The notes below the pieces were generated by a model, which was not told where the DNA came from, ran no database searches, and was given only the letters and a program-made list of their open reading frames with translations. Below are positions 32,396 through 40,539 of a stretch of 64,000 nt of DNA, one piece after another. The DNA lies in NCBI RefSeq assembly GCF_005484965.1, contig NZ_CP034036.1, forward strand, positions 4,030,001 to 4,094,000, written 5' to 3'. Both the position numbers and the translations under genes were made by a program. The stretch comes from Brenneria nigrifluens DSM 30175 = ATCC 13028. Lineage in GTDB: Bacteria > Pseudomonadota > Gammaproteobacteria > Enterobacterales > Enterobacteriaceae. How positions within the stretch are numbered: position 1 is the first letter of the stretch; every line of letters begins with the position of its first letter.

Positions 32396-32486
32396 TGATC
32401 CCTGCCTTAAAATAAACGACCATGGAAAAGCAAAACGGCGCCACAATAATGGAACGCCGTTTTATTTTAATAAGAGCGCGGAAAGT

Positions 32487-33005
32487 TTACAATGTTACGC
32501 CACTTTTAAATATTGCCAATTCACGGAAGTCATTAATTTCATTTTTAGCCGCTTTACCATCGGCAATCTCGACGATCAAATCGACAAACCGCGCCAGCAG
32601 TTCATCCATCGTCATGCCGTGAATCAAACGGCCGGCGTCAAAATCGGTCCAATGCGCCTTTTTTTGCGCCAGTTCGCTTTTGGGCACCAGATACTCGTCA
32701 AACTGACGATAGGTATTGATTTCACGGTTGACGGAGCGGATCAGCCGCGATTCGCGCACCGCTTCGCCCTGTTCATTCAGGCCGCGAACGAGGGTGGTGT
32801 ATAAACCATCCTCTCCGTTCAGCGCGGACGGGGAGTCGGCATCTCGCGGGCGCACCACCACGATCCCCGCATCCAGATCGGTATGTTCATTCAGCAGGTC
32901 CAGATGCCAGTCGATAAAGGCGCGCAGGAAATTGCCTTCGCCAAATTGAATGACCCGGTCGGGATGCCGGCGACCGGGGAAGTGATGACGGTTTAACGTT
33001 TGCAT
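32487..33005 (-). pseudogene. uxaB-uxaA fusion remnant
   Basis: One open frame of 172 codons. The first ~106 (MQTLNRHHFPG..FGEGNFLRAF.., GLYTTLVRGLNEQGEAV) match the N-terminus of tagaturonate reductase UxaB (full length about 480 aa). The rest (SELAQKKAHWTDFDAGRLIHG.. to NDFRELAIFKSGVTL) matches the last ~65 residues of altronate dehydratase UxaA (about 495 aa). The junction is near 32675-32690. An in-frame deletion has removed most of both genes, leaving neither the NAD site end, reductase active site nor the dehydratase core. The product cannot carry either activity. It lies directly downstream of intact uxaC. Confidence 0.9.
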
Positions 33006-33114
33006 TAACAGGCTAGCTCGGGAGAGCGCTCGCATACGGGATGCGGCGGATGCGATGCCGCCGTCATCCTTACCTGAAATCACACCGCTGGATGACATGC
33101 AGCCCGCTCAGGGT

Positions 33115-34524
33115 TTACAGCTCAATGGCGAAATACTTTTCAGCGTTGGCGAAACAGACGTTTTTCACCATTTCGCCCAACAGCGGCAGGTCGGCGGGCG
33201 CTTCGCCCTCCTCCACCCAGCGCCCGATCATCTGGCACAGAATGCGCCGGAAATACTCATGGCGGGTATAAGACAGAAAGCTGCGGCTGTCCGTCAGCAT
33301 CCCGACGAAGCGGCTCAACAGCCCCAACTGCGCCAGTTGGGTCAGTTGACGCTGCATGCCGTCCTTCTGATCGTTAAACCACCAGCCCGAACCAAACTGC
33401 ATCTTGCCCGGCATACCTTCCCCCTGGAAGTTGCCCGCCATGGTGGCGATCACTTCGTTATCACGCGGATTCAGGCAGTAAAGGATGGTTTTCGGCAGGT
33501 TATCGTTTTTTGCCTGCGCGTCCAGCAGGCGGGAAAGCGGTTGAGCCAGAGGCCGATCGTTGATGGAGTCAAAGCCGGTATCCGGCCCGAGAAGCCGCAG
33601 CTGGCGGCTATTATTGTTGCGCAACGCGCCGATATGGTACTGCTGCACCCATTCGCGACGGTGGTATTCACCGCCCAGAAACAGCAGCACGGCGGTTTTA
33701 AACTGGGCCGCCTCTTGTGGCGTCGGCTGCACGCCGCTCAGCCGGCGGGAGAGGATCGCATCCAGCGTCGCCTCATCCGCTTCGCCGTACATCACCACGT
33801 CCAGCGCATGGTCGGATACCTTGCAACCGTGCGCGGCAAAGTGGTCCATGCGTTTTTTCAGCGCGGCGCACAGATCGCCGAAACGGGTAATGGCCGTATC
33901 GGATACCGCCTCCAGGCGCCGCATATAATCAGCAAAGCCTTCCGCTTCGATATTAAACGCGTTGTCCGGGCGCCAGCTGGGCAGCACTTTAACGGCGAAG
34001 CTGCCGTCCTGGGCGATGGCCTTATGGTGGCGCAGATCGTCAAGGGGATCGTCGGTGGTGCCCACCATTTTCACGTTCATTTGCCGCATAATGCCGCGCG
34101 CCGTGAAGTCGTCACGCTCCAGCAGGGCGTTGCCGCGCTGCCAGATATCTTTGGCGGTTGAAGGGGACAACAGCGTGCCGGTAATGCCGAACGGACGGCG
34201 CAGCTCCAGATGCGTCCAGTGATACAGCGGGTTGCCGATAGTATGGGGAACGGTCGCCGCCCAGGCCGCAAACTTTTCCCAATCGCTGGCGTCCCCAGTG
34301 CAAAAACGCTCGGCAACGCCGTTGGCGCGCATCGCCCGCCACTTATAGTGATCGCCCTTCAACCAGATGTCATACAGATTTTTAAAGCGGTAATTTTCCG
34401 CTATCTGCTGCGGCGGTAAATGGCAATGATAGTCAAATATGGGCTGACTGGCGGCATAGTCGTAATATAACCGGCGGGCAAACGGGCTATCCAACAGGAA
34501 GTCTTCGCTGAGAAACTGAGACAT
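33115..34524 (-). CDS. uxaC: Uronate isomerase
   Basis: 469 aa (E. coli 470). Isomerises galacturonate to tagaturonate and glucuronate to fructuronate. Amidohydrolase fold with N-terminal metal motif IFDYHCHLPP (about residues 29-38), LTDSRSFLSYTRHEYFRR and ILCQMIGRW near the C-terminus. Start at 34524 preceded by TAAGGAC. Since the next two steps are destroyed in the adjacent uxaB-uxaA fusion and exuT is missing, the galacturonate role is probably lost; it may still serve glucuronate if uxuAB exist elsewhere. Confidence 0.95.
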   Translation of the reverse strand: MSQFLSEDFLLDSPFARRLYYDYAASQPIFDYHCHLPPQQIAENYRFKNLYDIWLKGDHYKWRAMRANGVAERFCTGDASDWEKFAAWAATVPHTIGNPLYHWTHLELRRPFGITGTLLSPSTAKDIWQRGNALLERDDFTARGIMRQMNVKMVGTTDDPLDDLRHHKAIAQDGSFAVKVLPSWRPDNAFNIEAEGFADYMRRLEAVSDTAITRFGDLCAALKKRMDHFAAHGCKVSDHALDVVMYGEADEATLDAILSRRLSGVQPTPQEAAQFKTAVLLFLGGEYHRREWVQQYHIGALRNNNSRQLRLLGPDTGFDSINDRPLAQPLSRLLDAQAKNDNLPKTILYCLNPRDNEVIATMAGNFQGEGMPGKMQFGSGWWFNDQKDGMQRQLTQLAQLGLLSRFVGMLTDSRSFLSYTRHEYFRRILCQMIGRWVEEGEAPADLPLLGEMVKNVCFANAEKYFAIEL

Positions 34525-34819
34525 ATTTTTCGTCCTTACCGTGCGACCGGTGCGGAAAATGAATTTGTTTCTTAAAGATATCACACCAATTATGCTTGAT
34601 ATCTCATACCATTAGTGAGGCCAGGATCTCAAAAAACCCACAAACGGAAGAATATAAACGCTATTCAGGCGAATCAGCGGCAATGGCGTATAACTGCGCC
34701 CCAAACCTTGGTGGCGGCGGTCATTAGGTGGTATAACAGATCACTCCCAAAGATTGGCGAGACAGGGCACCAGACCCTGACATCGCACATGGACCGTTAT
34801 CTATCTAAGAGCAGGTATC
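34525..34819. other. uxaC-exuR spacer, exuT missing
   Basis: 295 bases. In E. coli the hexuronate permease gene exuT sits between uxaC and exuR. Here no ORF or recognisable membrane-protein remnant is visible, only AT-rich sequence with ATATCTCATACCATTAG and GGTGGTATAAC, which resemble GntR-type half-sites and may be ExuR operator traces. Confidence 0.7.
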
Positions 34820-35599
34820 ATGGAACTCACAGAAACCCGGCGTCTATACCGGCAGCTTGCCGCGGAATTGAAGCTGCGTATCGAAAGCGGCGTTTATCAG
34901 GTTGGCGAAAAGCTGCCGGCGGAACGCTATATCGCCGAAGAAATGAATGTCAGCCGCACCGTGGTGCGCGAAGCGATCATTATGCTGGAAGTGGAAGGAT
35001 ACGTTGAAGTCCGTAAAGGCTCCGGTATTCACGTGGTTTCCAACCAGCGAAAAAACCTGGTAATCCATAATGATGACGTCGAATTCGCCACCGTCGGTCC
35101 GTTTGAACTCCTGCAGGCCCGTCAGCTGATTGAAAGCAATATCGCCGAATTCGCCGCTACCCAGGTTACCCGGCAGGATATCGTGCAATTGATGGAAATT
35201 CAGGAACATGCCCGCCAGGAAGACCGCTTCCGCGATTCACACTGGGATTTGCAATTTCATGTGCAGGTGGCGCTGGCCACCCAAAACTCGGCGATGGCGA
35301 CCATCGTCGAAAAAATGTGGAGCCAGCGCATTCACAACCCATACTGGCGTAAACTGCAGGAACATATTGACGACAAATCGATTGAAAACTGGTGCGACGA
35401 CCACGATAAGATCCTGAAGGCGCTGATTCGTAAAGACCCTTATGCGGCCAAGCTCGCCATGTGGCAGCATCTGGAGAACACCAAACAAATGCTGTTCCGC
35501 GCCACCACCGACGATTTTGAATTCAATGTGGATCGCTATATGTTTGCGGACAACCCGGTCGTCCACCTGGACCAGATAAATATCAGCAAGCCCTTATGA
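34820..35599 (+). CDS. exuR: GntR-family hexuronate regulator
   Basis: 259 aa (E. coli 258). N-terminal GntR winged HTH (ELKLRIESGVYQVGEKLPAERYIAEEMNVSRTVVREAIIMLEVEGYVEVRKGSGIHV, split as residues 15-70) and a C-terminal all-helical FadR/FCD ligand domain (FELLQARQLIESNIAEFAA, WDLQFHVQVALATQNSAM, MWQHLENTKQML). Represses the uxaCBA and exuT genes without galacturonate. Intact although its regulon here is mostly broken. Start has AGCAGGTATC before ATG. Confidence 0.95.
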   Translation: MELTETRRLYRQLAAELKLRIESGVYQVGEKLPAERYIAEEMNVSRTVVREAIIMLEVEGYVEVRKGSGIHVVSNQRKNLVIHNDDVEFATVGPFELLQARQLIESNIAEFAATQVTRQDIVQLMEIQEHARQEDRFRDSHWDLQFHVQVALATQNSAMATIVEKMWSQRIHNPYWRKLQEHIDDKSIENWCDDHDKILKALIRKDPYAAKLAMWQHLENTKQMLFRATTDDFEFNVDRYMFADNPVVHLDQINISKPL

Positions 35600-36061
35600 C
35601 GTTTTAGCGCGGCCTCGCCCCGCTTCCTGAACCGGGACAAAGAGTCAAAAAGCGTCGATTTCTGTCAGCGAGTGTAAAATATGGCGGAAACACCACTATT
35701 TGTGCCATAACACGCCTAAAATCAACCTGGTCGCCATGATATTTTTCTATCTCAATACCGCCTGTTTTGTTACAGTTAGAGCGTTTTTTTACGCATAATT
35801 CGCAGCTTTGGTCGTAAAACGCGTCAGTGGCAGACAATCCATAACCAGAGGGTTTTAAGCGAATATCTGTCAGGTATGCAGAAACGCGATCGGAGGCCCC
35901 CGGACGCCGGCATTATCATCGGTATGGCAGCAAACAGATATTATCTTTCAAGAAACGTCGCTGGAATGGGCCGCCTGATGAACCGTATTCACCTTTGTCA
36001 TGACCGGAAGCGCTTATATCGCCATGGGTTAAATGAAATACAGCTGTATTAGGAATAGCGG
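35600..36061. other. exuR-yqjA intergenic region
   Basis: 462 bases without a supported ORF. It should hold the yqjA-mzrA promoter, which is Cpx-controlled in E. coli. GTGTAAAATATGG and GGTCGTAAAACG contain single GTAAA half-sites but I see no clean tandem CpxR box. Confidence 0.6.
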
Positions 36062-36736
36062 ATGGATATTATTAAAGAACTGTTAAACGCACTCTGGCAC
36101 CAGGATTTTGATGTTTTAGCCGATCCCAAACTGGTGTGGACCATCTATCTATTGCTGTTCTTAATCCTTTTTCTGGAAAATGGCCTGCTGCCCGCCGCTT
36201 TCCTGCCCGGCGACAGCTTACTTATCCTGGTTGGCGTACTGGTGGCCAAGGGCACGATGAATTTCCCCTTTACCATCGTCCTGCTGACGACGGCGGCCAG
36301 TCTGGGATGCTGGGTCAGCTATATTCAGGGGAAATGGCTGGGCAATACGCGAATAGTACAAAGCTGGCTGTCGCATTTACCCGCCCACTATCACCAGCGC
36401 GCGCATCAGCTTTTCCATCGACACGGACTTTCCGCGCTATTAATCGGGCGCTTTCTGGCATTTGTTCGTACACTATTACCAACGATCGCCGGCCTGTCAG
36501 GCTTAAACAACGCCCGTTTTCAGTTCTTTAACTGGATGAGTGGGCTATTGTGGGTATTGATTCTGGTTTCGCTCGGTTTCGCGTTGGGGAAAACCCGCGT
36601 ATTTCTGAAATATGAAGACGAACTGATGTTTTTCCTGATGATGCTGCCGCTGGCGCTGTTGTTTATCGGCCTGTTTGGATCACTATTCGTACTTTGGCGT
36701 AAAAAGCGTACCGCTAACGCAGAAAAAGGAAATTAA
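36062..36736 (+). CDS. yqjA: DedA-family membrane protein YqjA
   Basis: 224 aa (E. coli 220). DedA/SNARE-associated family: FLENGLLPAAFLPGDSLLILVG, then GKWLGN and the motif FHRHGLSALLIGRFLAFVRTLLPTIAGLSGL with the conserved Arg pair essential in DedA transporters. Needed for growth at alkaline pH and for drug tolerance as a proton-linked transporter/flippase-type protein. Followed 2 bases later by mzrA, as in E. coli. Confidence 0.95.
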   Translation: MDIIKELLNALWHQDFDVLADPKLVWTIYLLLFLILFLENGLLPAAFLPGDSLLILVGVLVAKGTMNFPFTIVLLTTAASLGCWVSYIQGKWLGNTRIVQSWLSHLPAHYHQRAHQLFHRHGLSALLIGRFLAFVRTLLPTIAGLSGLNNARFQFFNWMSGLLWVLILVSLGFALGKTRVFLKYEDELMFFLMMLPLALLFIGLFGSLFVLWRKKRTANAEKGN

Positions 36737-36738
36737 CG

Positions 36739-37119
36739 GTGTCAATCCGCCGGTTTTACCGCAAAAAAATATGGCGCATACTGCTGCTGGTGACGCTGCC
36801 GCTTCTGGCGCTGACGCTGTCGCCGGGCCGCTCCCAGAATGAGGCGATGCTGCATATCAAGCCGCTCTATCACGGCGCTGCGCTGCCTGACGGCTTCTAT
36901 ATTTATCAGCGATTGAACGAACACGGTATCGCCATAAAGAGCATCACCCCCGCGCAGGACAGCCTTGTCGTGCGTTTGGTTTCTCCCGAGCAGAGCGTTG
37001 AAGCCAGAAACGTATTGCGCGTCTCCTTGCCCAAAGCAAATATCACTACGCAGCAGGCCGCCAAACCCGCGCCCTACTGGCAGCAAAAGCTGACGCAAAA
37101 ACAATCTAAACTGGGATAA
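36739..37119 (+). CDS. mzrA: EnvZ/OmpR regulator MzrA
   Basis: 126 aa (E. coli YqjB 127). One N-terminal membrane anchor (about residues 9-28: KIWRILLLVTLPLLALTLSP), then a periplasmic domain (IKPLYHGAALPDGFYIYQRLNEHGIAIKSITP). In E. coli it binds EnvZ and links the CpxA and EnvZ responses. GTG start with AAAGGAAATTAACG before it. Co-transcribed with yqjA. Confidence 0.92.
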   Translation: MSIRRFYRKKIWRILLLVTLPLLALTLSPGRSQNEAMLHIKPLYHGAALPDGFYIYQRLNEHGIAIKSITPAQDSLVVRLVSPEQSVEARNVLRVSLPKANITTQQAAKPAPYWQQKLTQKQSKLG

Positions 37120-37123
37120 TAAA

Positions 37124-37504
37124 TTGAAACTACATCATATTGTTATGGCAGTTCTATTGGCGTTCTCGGCCGGCGCCACGGCTCAGGCCGCCAATAGCCA
37201 GGGCGGCTGTTTGCAAAAACAGCAGGAAATTGAGCGCCAGATCGACCACGCCCGCAACCACGGCAATCAGCAGCGAATCGCCGGGTTGCAGCGCGCGCTG
37301 GATGGGGTGAAATCACACTGCACCGATGAAAAGCTGGCCGCCGAACATCAGAACAAAATTGCGGAAAAACGTGCGGAAGTGGCTGAACGCCAACGCGATC
37401 TGGACGAAAGCAAACGCGACGGCGATCCGCAGAAAATCCTCAAACGCGAGCAAAAACTGGCTGAAGCGAAACAGGAACTGCAGGCGGTGGAAAAAAATAA
37501 TTAG
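37124..37504 (+). CDS. yqjC: Periplasmic DUF1090 protein YqjC
   Basis: 126 aa (E. coli 122). Signal peptide MKLHHIVMAVLLAFSAGATAQA and a charged helical domain (QKQQEIERQIDHARNHGNQQRIAGL.., then KLAEAKQELQAVEK). TTG start at 37124 chosen because it gives a complete signal peptide 4 bases after mzrA; an ATG at 37145 would truncate it. Function unknown; acid-induced in E. coli. Confidence 0.9.
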   Translation: MKLHHIVMAVLLAFSAGATAQAANSQGGCLQKQQEIERQIDHARNHGNQQRIAGLQRALDGVKSHCTDEKLAAEHQNKIAEKRAEVAERQRDLDESKRDGDPQKILKREQKLAEAKQELQAVEKNN

Positions 37505-37643
37505 CCCGAACGGCGGCCGTTATAAGTCGTTTCACCGCCGCTTGCATCGCTCATTTTATAACCGGATAGTAAATTACTAAAACTTACAATAAGTTATCAG
37601 AATTTTCCGGGCGCAGTTTAACAAGCATAAATTGAAACTTAAG

Positions 37644-37650
37644 CTATAGT
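37644..37650 (+). promoter_or_regulatory. Candidate sigma-S-type -10 of yqjDEK
   Basis: CTATAGT, one base from the sigma-S -10 CTATACT, 41 bases before the yqjD ATG. yqjD is a stationary-phase gene in E. coli. No clear -35, as is common for sigma-S promoters. Confidence 0.4.
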
Positions 37651-37691
37651 TAAAATTCCTGCTTTATGACGACAAATAAGGGTTATTCAAT

Positions 37692-37997
37692 ATGGCTAAA
37701 GATCAGAACTCCGAGTATTTACGCACTGAATTAAAATCGCTGGCGGATACGCTGGAAGAAGTATTAAGCACCTCCAGCGACAAATCCAAAGCAGAACTGG
37801 ACAAACTGCGCAGCAAAGCAGAAACGGCACTGAAAGAAACCCGTTCCCGCCTGAGCGATACCGGTGAGAAAATCGCCTCCCAGACTCGTGAAGCGGTGGG
37901 ATATGCCGACGATTATGTGCGTGAAAATCCGTGGACCGGCGTTGGTATCGGTGCCGCGGTGGGTGTGGTGCTTGGCGTCCTGCTTTCCCGCCGTTAA
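37692..37997 (+). CDS. yqjD: Ribosome-anchoring membrane protein YqjD
   Basis: 101 aa, as in E. coli. ElaB/YqjD/DUF883 family: a helical cytoplasmic part (LRTELKSLADTLEEVLSTSSDKSKAELDKLRSKAE) and a C-terminal glycine-rich membrane anchor (RENPWTGVGIGAAVGVVLGVLLSRR). In E. coli it tethers stationary-phase ribosomes to the inner membrane. GGGTTATTCAAT precedes ATG. Begins the yqjDEK unit. Confidence 0.95.
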   Translation: MAKDQNSEYLRTELKSLADTLEEVLSTSSDKSKAELDKLRSKAETALKETRSRLSDTGEKIASQTREAVGYADDYVRENPWTGVGIGAAVGVVLGVLLSRR

Positions 37998-38011
37998 TTA
38001 TCCCGATCATT

Positions 38012-38407
38012 ATGACGGATAAACAACGACAAGGCCCCGCCAGCGGGGCTATAGCTTCAGTTCAACGCATCATCACCATTATCGTCAATATGGTGGAAAC
38101 ACGGGTCCGTCTGGCCGTTATCGAACTGGAAGAAGAGAAAACCAATCTGATTCAGTTGCTGATAATGGCCGGATTGACGCTGCTTTTCGCCACATTTGGT
38201 CTAATGAGCCTGATTGCATTGATTATATGGGGAATCGAGCCCCAATATCGCCTGTTTGCGCTGGGATGCATTACCGCGACCCTGCTTGGGCTGGCCGTCA
38301 TTGGCGGCATCTGGACGCTGCTGAAGGTGCGGAGATCCACCCTGCTAAAGGCTACTCGCAAAGAGCTGGCAACCGATCGGACGCTGCTGGAGGATGAATC
38401 AAAATGA
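38012..38407 (+). CDS. yqjE: Membrane protein YqjE (phage holin superfamily III-like)
   Basis: 131 aa (E. coli 134). Amphipathic N-terminus (ASVQRIITIIVNMVETRVRLAVIELEEEK) then two membrane helices (LIQLLIMAGLTLLFATFGLMSLIALIIW and LGLAVIGGIWTLLKV). Start at 38012, 14 bases after yqjD; a longer open frame overlaps yqjD and is rejected. Its stop overlaps the yqjK start (ATGA). Function unknown; partner of YqjD. Confidence 0.92.
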   Translation: MTDKQRQGPASGAIASVQRIITIIVNMVETRVRLAVIELEEEKTNLIQLLIMAGLTLLFATFGLMSLIALIIWGIEPQYRLFALGCITATLLGLAVIGGIWTLLKVRRSTLLKATRKELATDRTLLEDESK

Positions 38408-38688
38408 GTCATCAACCACGCGACGAAGAAAAAACCCGGCTTTTACGGAAAATCCAGCAGCAAAGGCTGGATTTATCGGCGGCGAAAAAACACTGGCTGG
38501 AAGCAACAGCTCCCTATGACCGCTACTGGCACAACCTGCTGCAATGGCGGAAATACTGGGTTGTCGGTTCCGGCCTTATCGCCTTTTATGGCGTACGCCA
38601 CCCAAGCCGAATGATCCGCTGGGCGCGCCGCGCAGTCGGGCTGTGGGGAACCGTCAGGCTTTTCCGCAAAACCTTTTCCCTGCGCTAA
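38404..38688 (+). CDS. yqjK: YqjK-family protein
   Basis: 94 aa (E. coli 99). Starts within the yqjE stop, so translationally coupled. Basic helical N-terminus (EKTRLLRKIQQQRLDLSAAKKHWL) and a short hydrophobic region near WVVGSGLIAFYGV. Function unknown; third gene of the yqjDEK unit. Confidence 0.92.
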   Translation: MSHQPRDEEKTRLLRKIQQQRLDLSAAKKHWLEATAPYDRYWHNLLQWRKYWVVGSGLIAFYGVRHPSRMIRWARRAVGLWGTVRLFRKTFSLR

Positions 38689-38702
38689 CTTTCTCTACCC
38701 CA

Positions 38703-38731
38703 TCGCCAGATTCCGCCTTTCACCGTCTGGC
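38703..38731 (+). terminator. Hairpin after yqjK
   Basis: CGCCAGA...TCTGGCG with a 15-base loop, followed later by an AT-rich tract with T5. Candidate terminator of yqjDEK, weak. Confidence 0.4.
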
Positions 38732-38921
38732 GCTACGCTATGCAGCTCGATATGAACATCAATTTTTCTGAAAAAAACCAACAGTTTTACTCGCTGGCGC
38801 CCGAATTCATCTCTCTATACTATCTGTTCCATAGGCTGATATCAGGAAATATTTTCAATAATTCCCTGCACCTACCCCACGTCAGATCATGAATGTCAGT
38901 GAAAAACATATTGGAGAGATG

Positions 38922-39317
38922 ATGAAAAATTTAGAAAGCACTGCCCTGTTGGTTGCGCGAATTTTAATGCCGATTCTATTTATCGTGGCGGGTTATGGAA
39001 AACTGGGTGATGCCTATGCCGGCACGCAACAATATATGCAGGCCATGGGTGTTCCGACTTTCCTGCTGCCGCTGACGATTTTGCTGGAACTGGGCGGCGG
39101 TCTGGCAATCCTGTTTGGTCTGCTGACCCGAACCGTTGCGCTGTTTACCGCCGGCTTTACGCTGCTGACGGCGCTGCTTTTCCACACCAATTTCGCCGAA
39201 GGCGTCAACCAGATCATGTTCCTGAAAAACCTGACCATCGCTGGCGGCTACCTATTACTGGCCGTTACGGGGCCCGGCGCCTACAGCATTGACCGCATCC
39301 TGAATAAAAAATGGTAA
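38922..39317 (+). CDS. yqjF: DoxX-family inner membrane protein YqjF
   Basis: 131 aa (E. coli 130). Four membrane helices: LVARILMPILFIVAGYGKLG, FLLPLTILLELGGGLAILFGLLTR, VALFTAGFTLLTALLFHTNF, ..NLTIAGGYLLLAVTGPG, the DoxX signature. Start at 38922 (MKNLES) with TTGGAGAG 5 bases upstream. Linked in other species to thiosulfate or aromatic metabolism; in E. coli function is unclear. Confidence 0.92.
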   Translation: MKNLESTALLVARILMPILFIVAGYGKLGDAYAGTQQYMQAMGVPTFLLPLTILLELGGGLAILFGLLTRTVALFTAGFTLLTALLFHTNFAEGVNQIMFLKNLTIAGGYLLLAVTGPGAYSIDRILNKKW

Positions 39318-39409
39318 CACCGGGAGTTTTCCCCTGTACTATTAGTCATTAAAAAGGGCGGCGGCATCAACCGTCGTCGTTCTGCATGGTTTAATCAACG
39401 GGAGGATTT

Positions 39410-40411
39410 ATGGGACAACTGGTTGACGGCGTATGGCACGATACCTGGTATGAAACCAAATCTACCAGCGGTCATTTTAAACGTTCGGAGTCACATTTCC
39501 GGAACTGGGTTACCCCTGACGGCGAACCGGGAATCACCGGCGACGGCGGCTTTCAGGCCGAGTCAGGTCGCTATCATCTGTATGTTTCCCTTGCCTGCCC
39601 CTGGGCGCACCGCACCCTGTTAATGCGCCGGTTGAAAGGACTGGAAAACCATATTACCGTTTCCGTCGTTCATCCGTTAATGCTCGACCACGGCTGGACA
39701 TTCGATACCGATTTCCAGGACACCACCGGGGATGCGCTGTATCAGCATGAGTTTCTCTATCAGCTCTATCTGCACGCCGACCCCGGCTACAGCGGACGCG
39801 TTACCGTTCCGGTACTATGGGACACCGAACGGCATACGATAGTCAGTAACGAGTCGGCCGATATTATCCGCATGTTCAATAGCGCCTTTGACAACATCGG
39901 AGCCAAGCCGGGAGATTACTATGCGCCGGCGCTGCGCGCCCAGATTGATGAACTGAACGGCTGGATCTACGATCAGGTTAACAACGGCGTATATAAAGCC
40001 GGTTTCGCCACCAGCCAGCCCGCCTATGACTCCGCCGTCAACGCCCTGTTCGCCGCGTTATCCCGGCTGGAATCGATTCTCGGACGCCAGCGTTACCTGA
40101 CCGGCGATCGCCTGACCGAAGCGGACTTGCGCCTGTGGACGACGCTGATACGCTTTGACCCGGCTTATCACACCCATTTTAAGTGCGATAAATACCGCTT
40201 AAGCGATTATCCGCAGTTGTACGGTTTTTTACGCGATATCTACCAGTTGACCGGCGTGGCGGATACCGTCAATCTGGCGCATATTCGCCACCACTACTAT
40301 CGCAGCCACCGCACCATCAATCCGCACGGCGTGATATCCGTCGGGCCGGTTCAGGATCTGGATAGCCCCCACGGGCGGGATAGGCAGTTTGCTCCGGCAA
40401 TAAGCGAGTAA
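39410..40411 (+). CDS. yqjG: Glutathionyl-hydroquinone reductase YqjG
   Basis: 333 aa (E. coli 328). Xi-class glutathione transferase: N-terminal thioredoxin domain with the catalytic Cys in LACPWAHRTLL (about residues 62-72), substrate-binding NESADIIRMFN, and a helical GST C-domain (YLTGDRLTEADLRLWTTLIRFDPAY). Reduces glutathionyl-hydroquinones. ACGGGAGGATTT is a strong ribosome site. Ends just before a copy of the intergenic repeat. Confidence 0.95.
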   Translation: MGQLVDGVWHDTWYETKSTSGHFKRSESHFRNWVTPDGEPGITGDGGFQAESGRYHLYVSLACPWAHRTLLMRRLKGLENHITVSVVHPLMLDHGWTFDTDFQDTTGDALYQHEFLYQLYLHADPGYSGRVTVPVLWDTERHTIVSNESADIIRMFNSAFDNIGAKPGDYYAPALRAQIDELNGWIYDQVNNGVYKAGFATSQPAYDSAVNALFAALSRLESILGRQRYLTGDRLTEADLRLWTTLIRFDPAYHTHFKCDKYRLSDYPQLYGFLRDIYQLTGVADTVNLAHIRHHYYRSHRTINPHGVISVGPVQDLDSPHGRDRQFAPAISE

Positions 40412-40416
40412 CCGGC

Positions 40417-40484
40417 TGACAAAGTCGCCCGTAAGCCTGAGATACCCGGATCCCTCGCCACGCTCTCCCCAATAACAAGCTTTT
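40417..40484. repeat. Intergenic repeat element, short form
   Basis: TGACAAAGTCGCCCGTAAGC then CTGAGATACCCGGATCCCTCGCC and ACGCTCTCCCCAATAACAAGCTTTT. Both ends match the 187-bp element at 4753-4939 (first ~38 bases with two differences, last ~25 bases with few), while the ~120-bp interior with its hairpins is missing. An internally deleted copy of the same family. Confidence 0.7.
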
Positions 40485-40494
40485 CCCATGGCTT

Positions 40495-40518
40495 AAGGCG
40501 CGAGCTATCGCGCCTTTT
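40495..40518 (+). terminator. yqjG/yhaJ terminator
   Basis: AAGGCGCGA (40495-40503)/TCGCGCCTT (40508-40516), loop GCTA, then TTCT. A perfect 9-bp stem between the convergent yqjG and yhaJ genes. Confidence 0.75.
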
Positions 40519-40539
40519 CTGTATCAGGCGCGGAAAAAC

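Noticed and set aside
33055..34161. A 368-codon open frame antisense to uxaC
   Set aside because: Shadow of a GC-rich gene in the complementary frame; uxaC on the other strand is a clear full-length family member.
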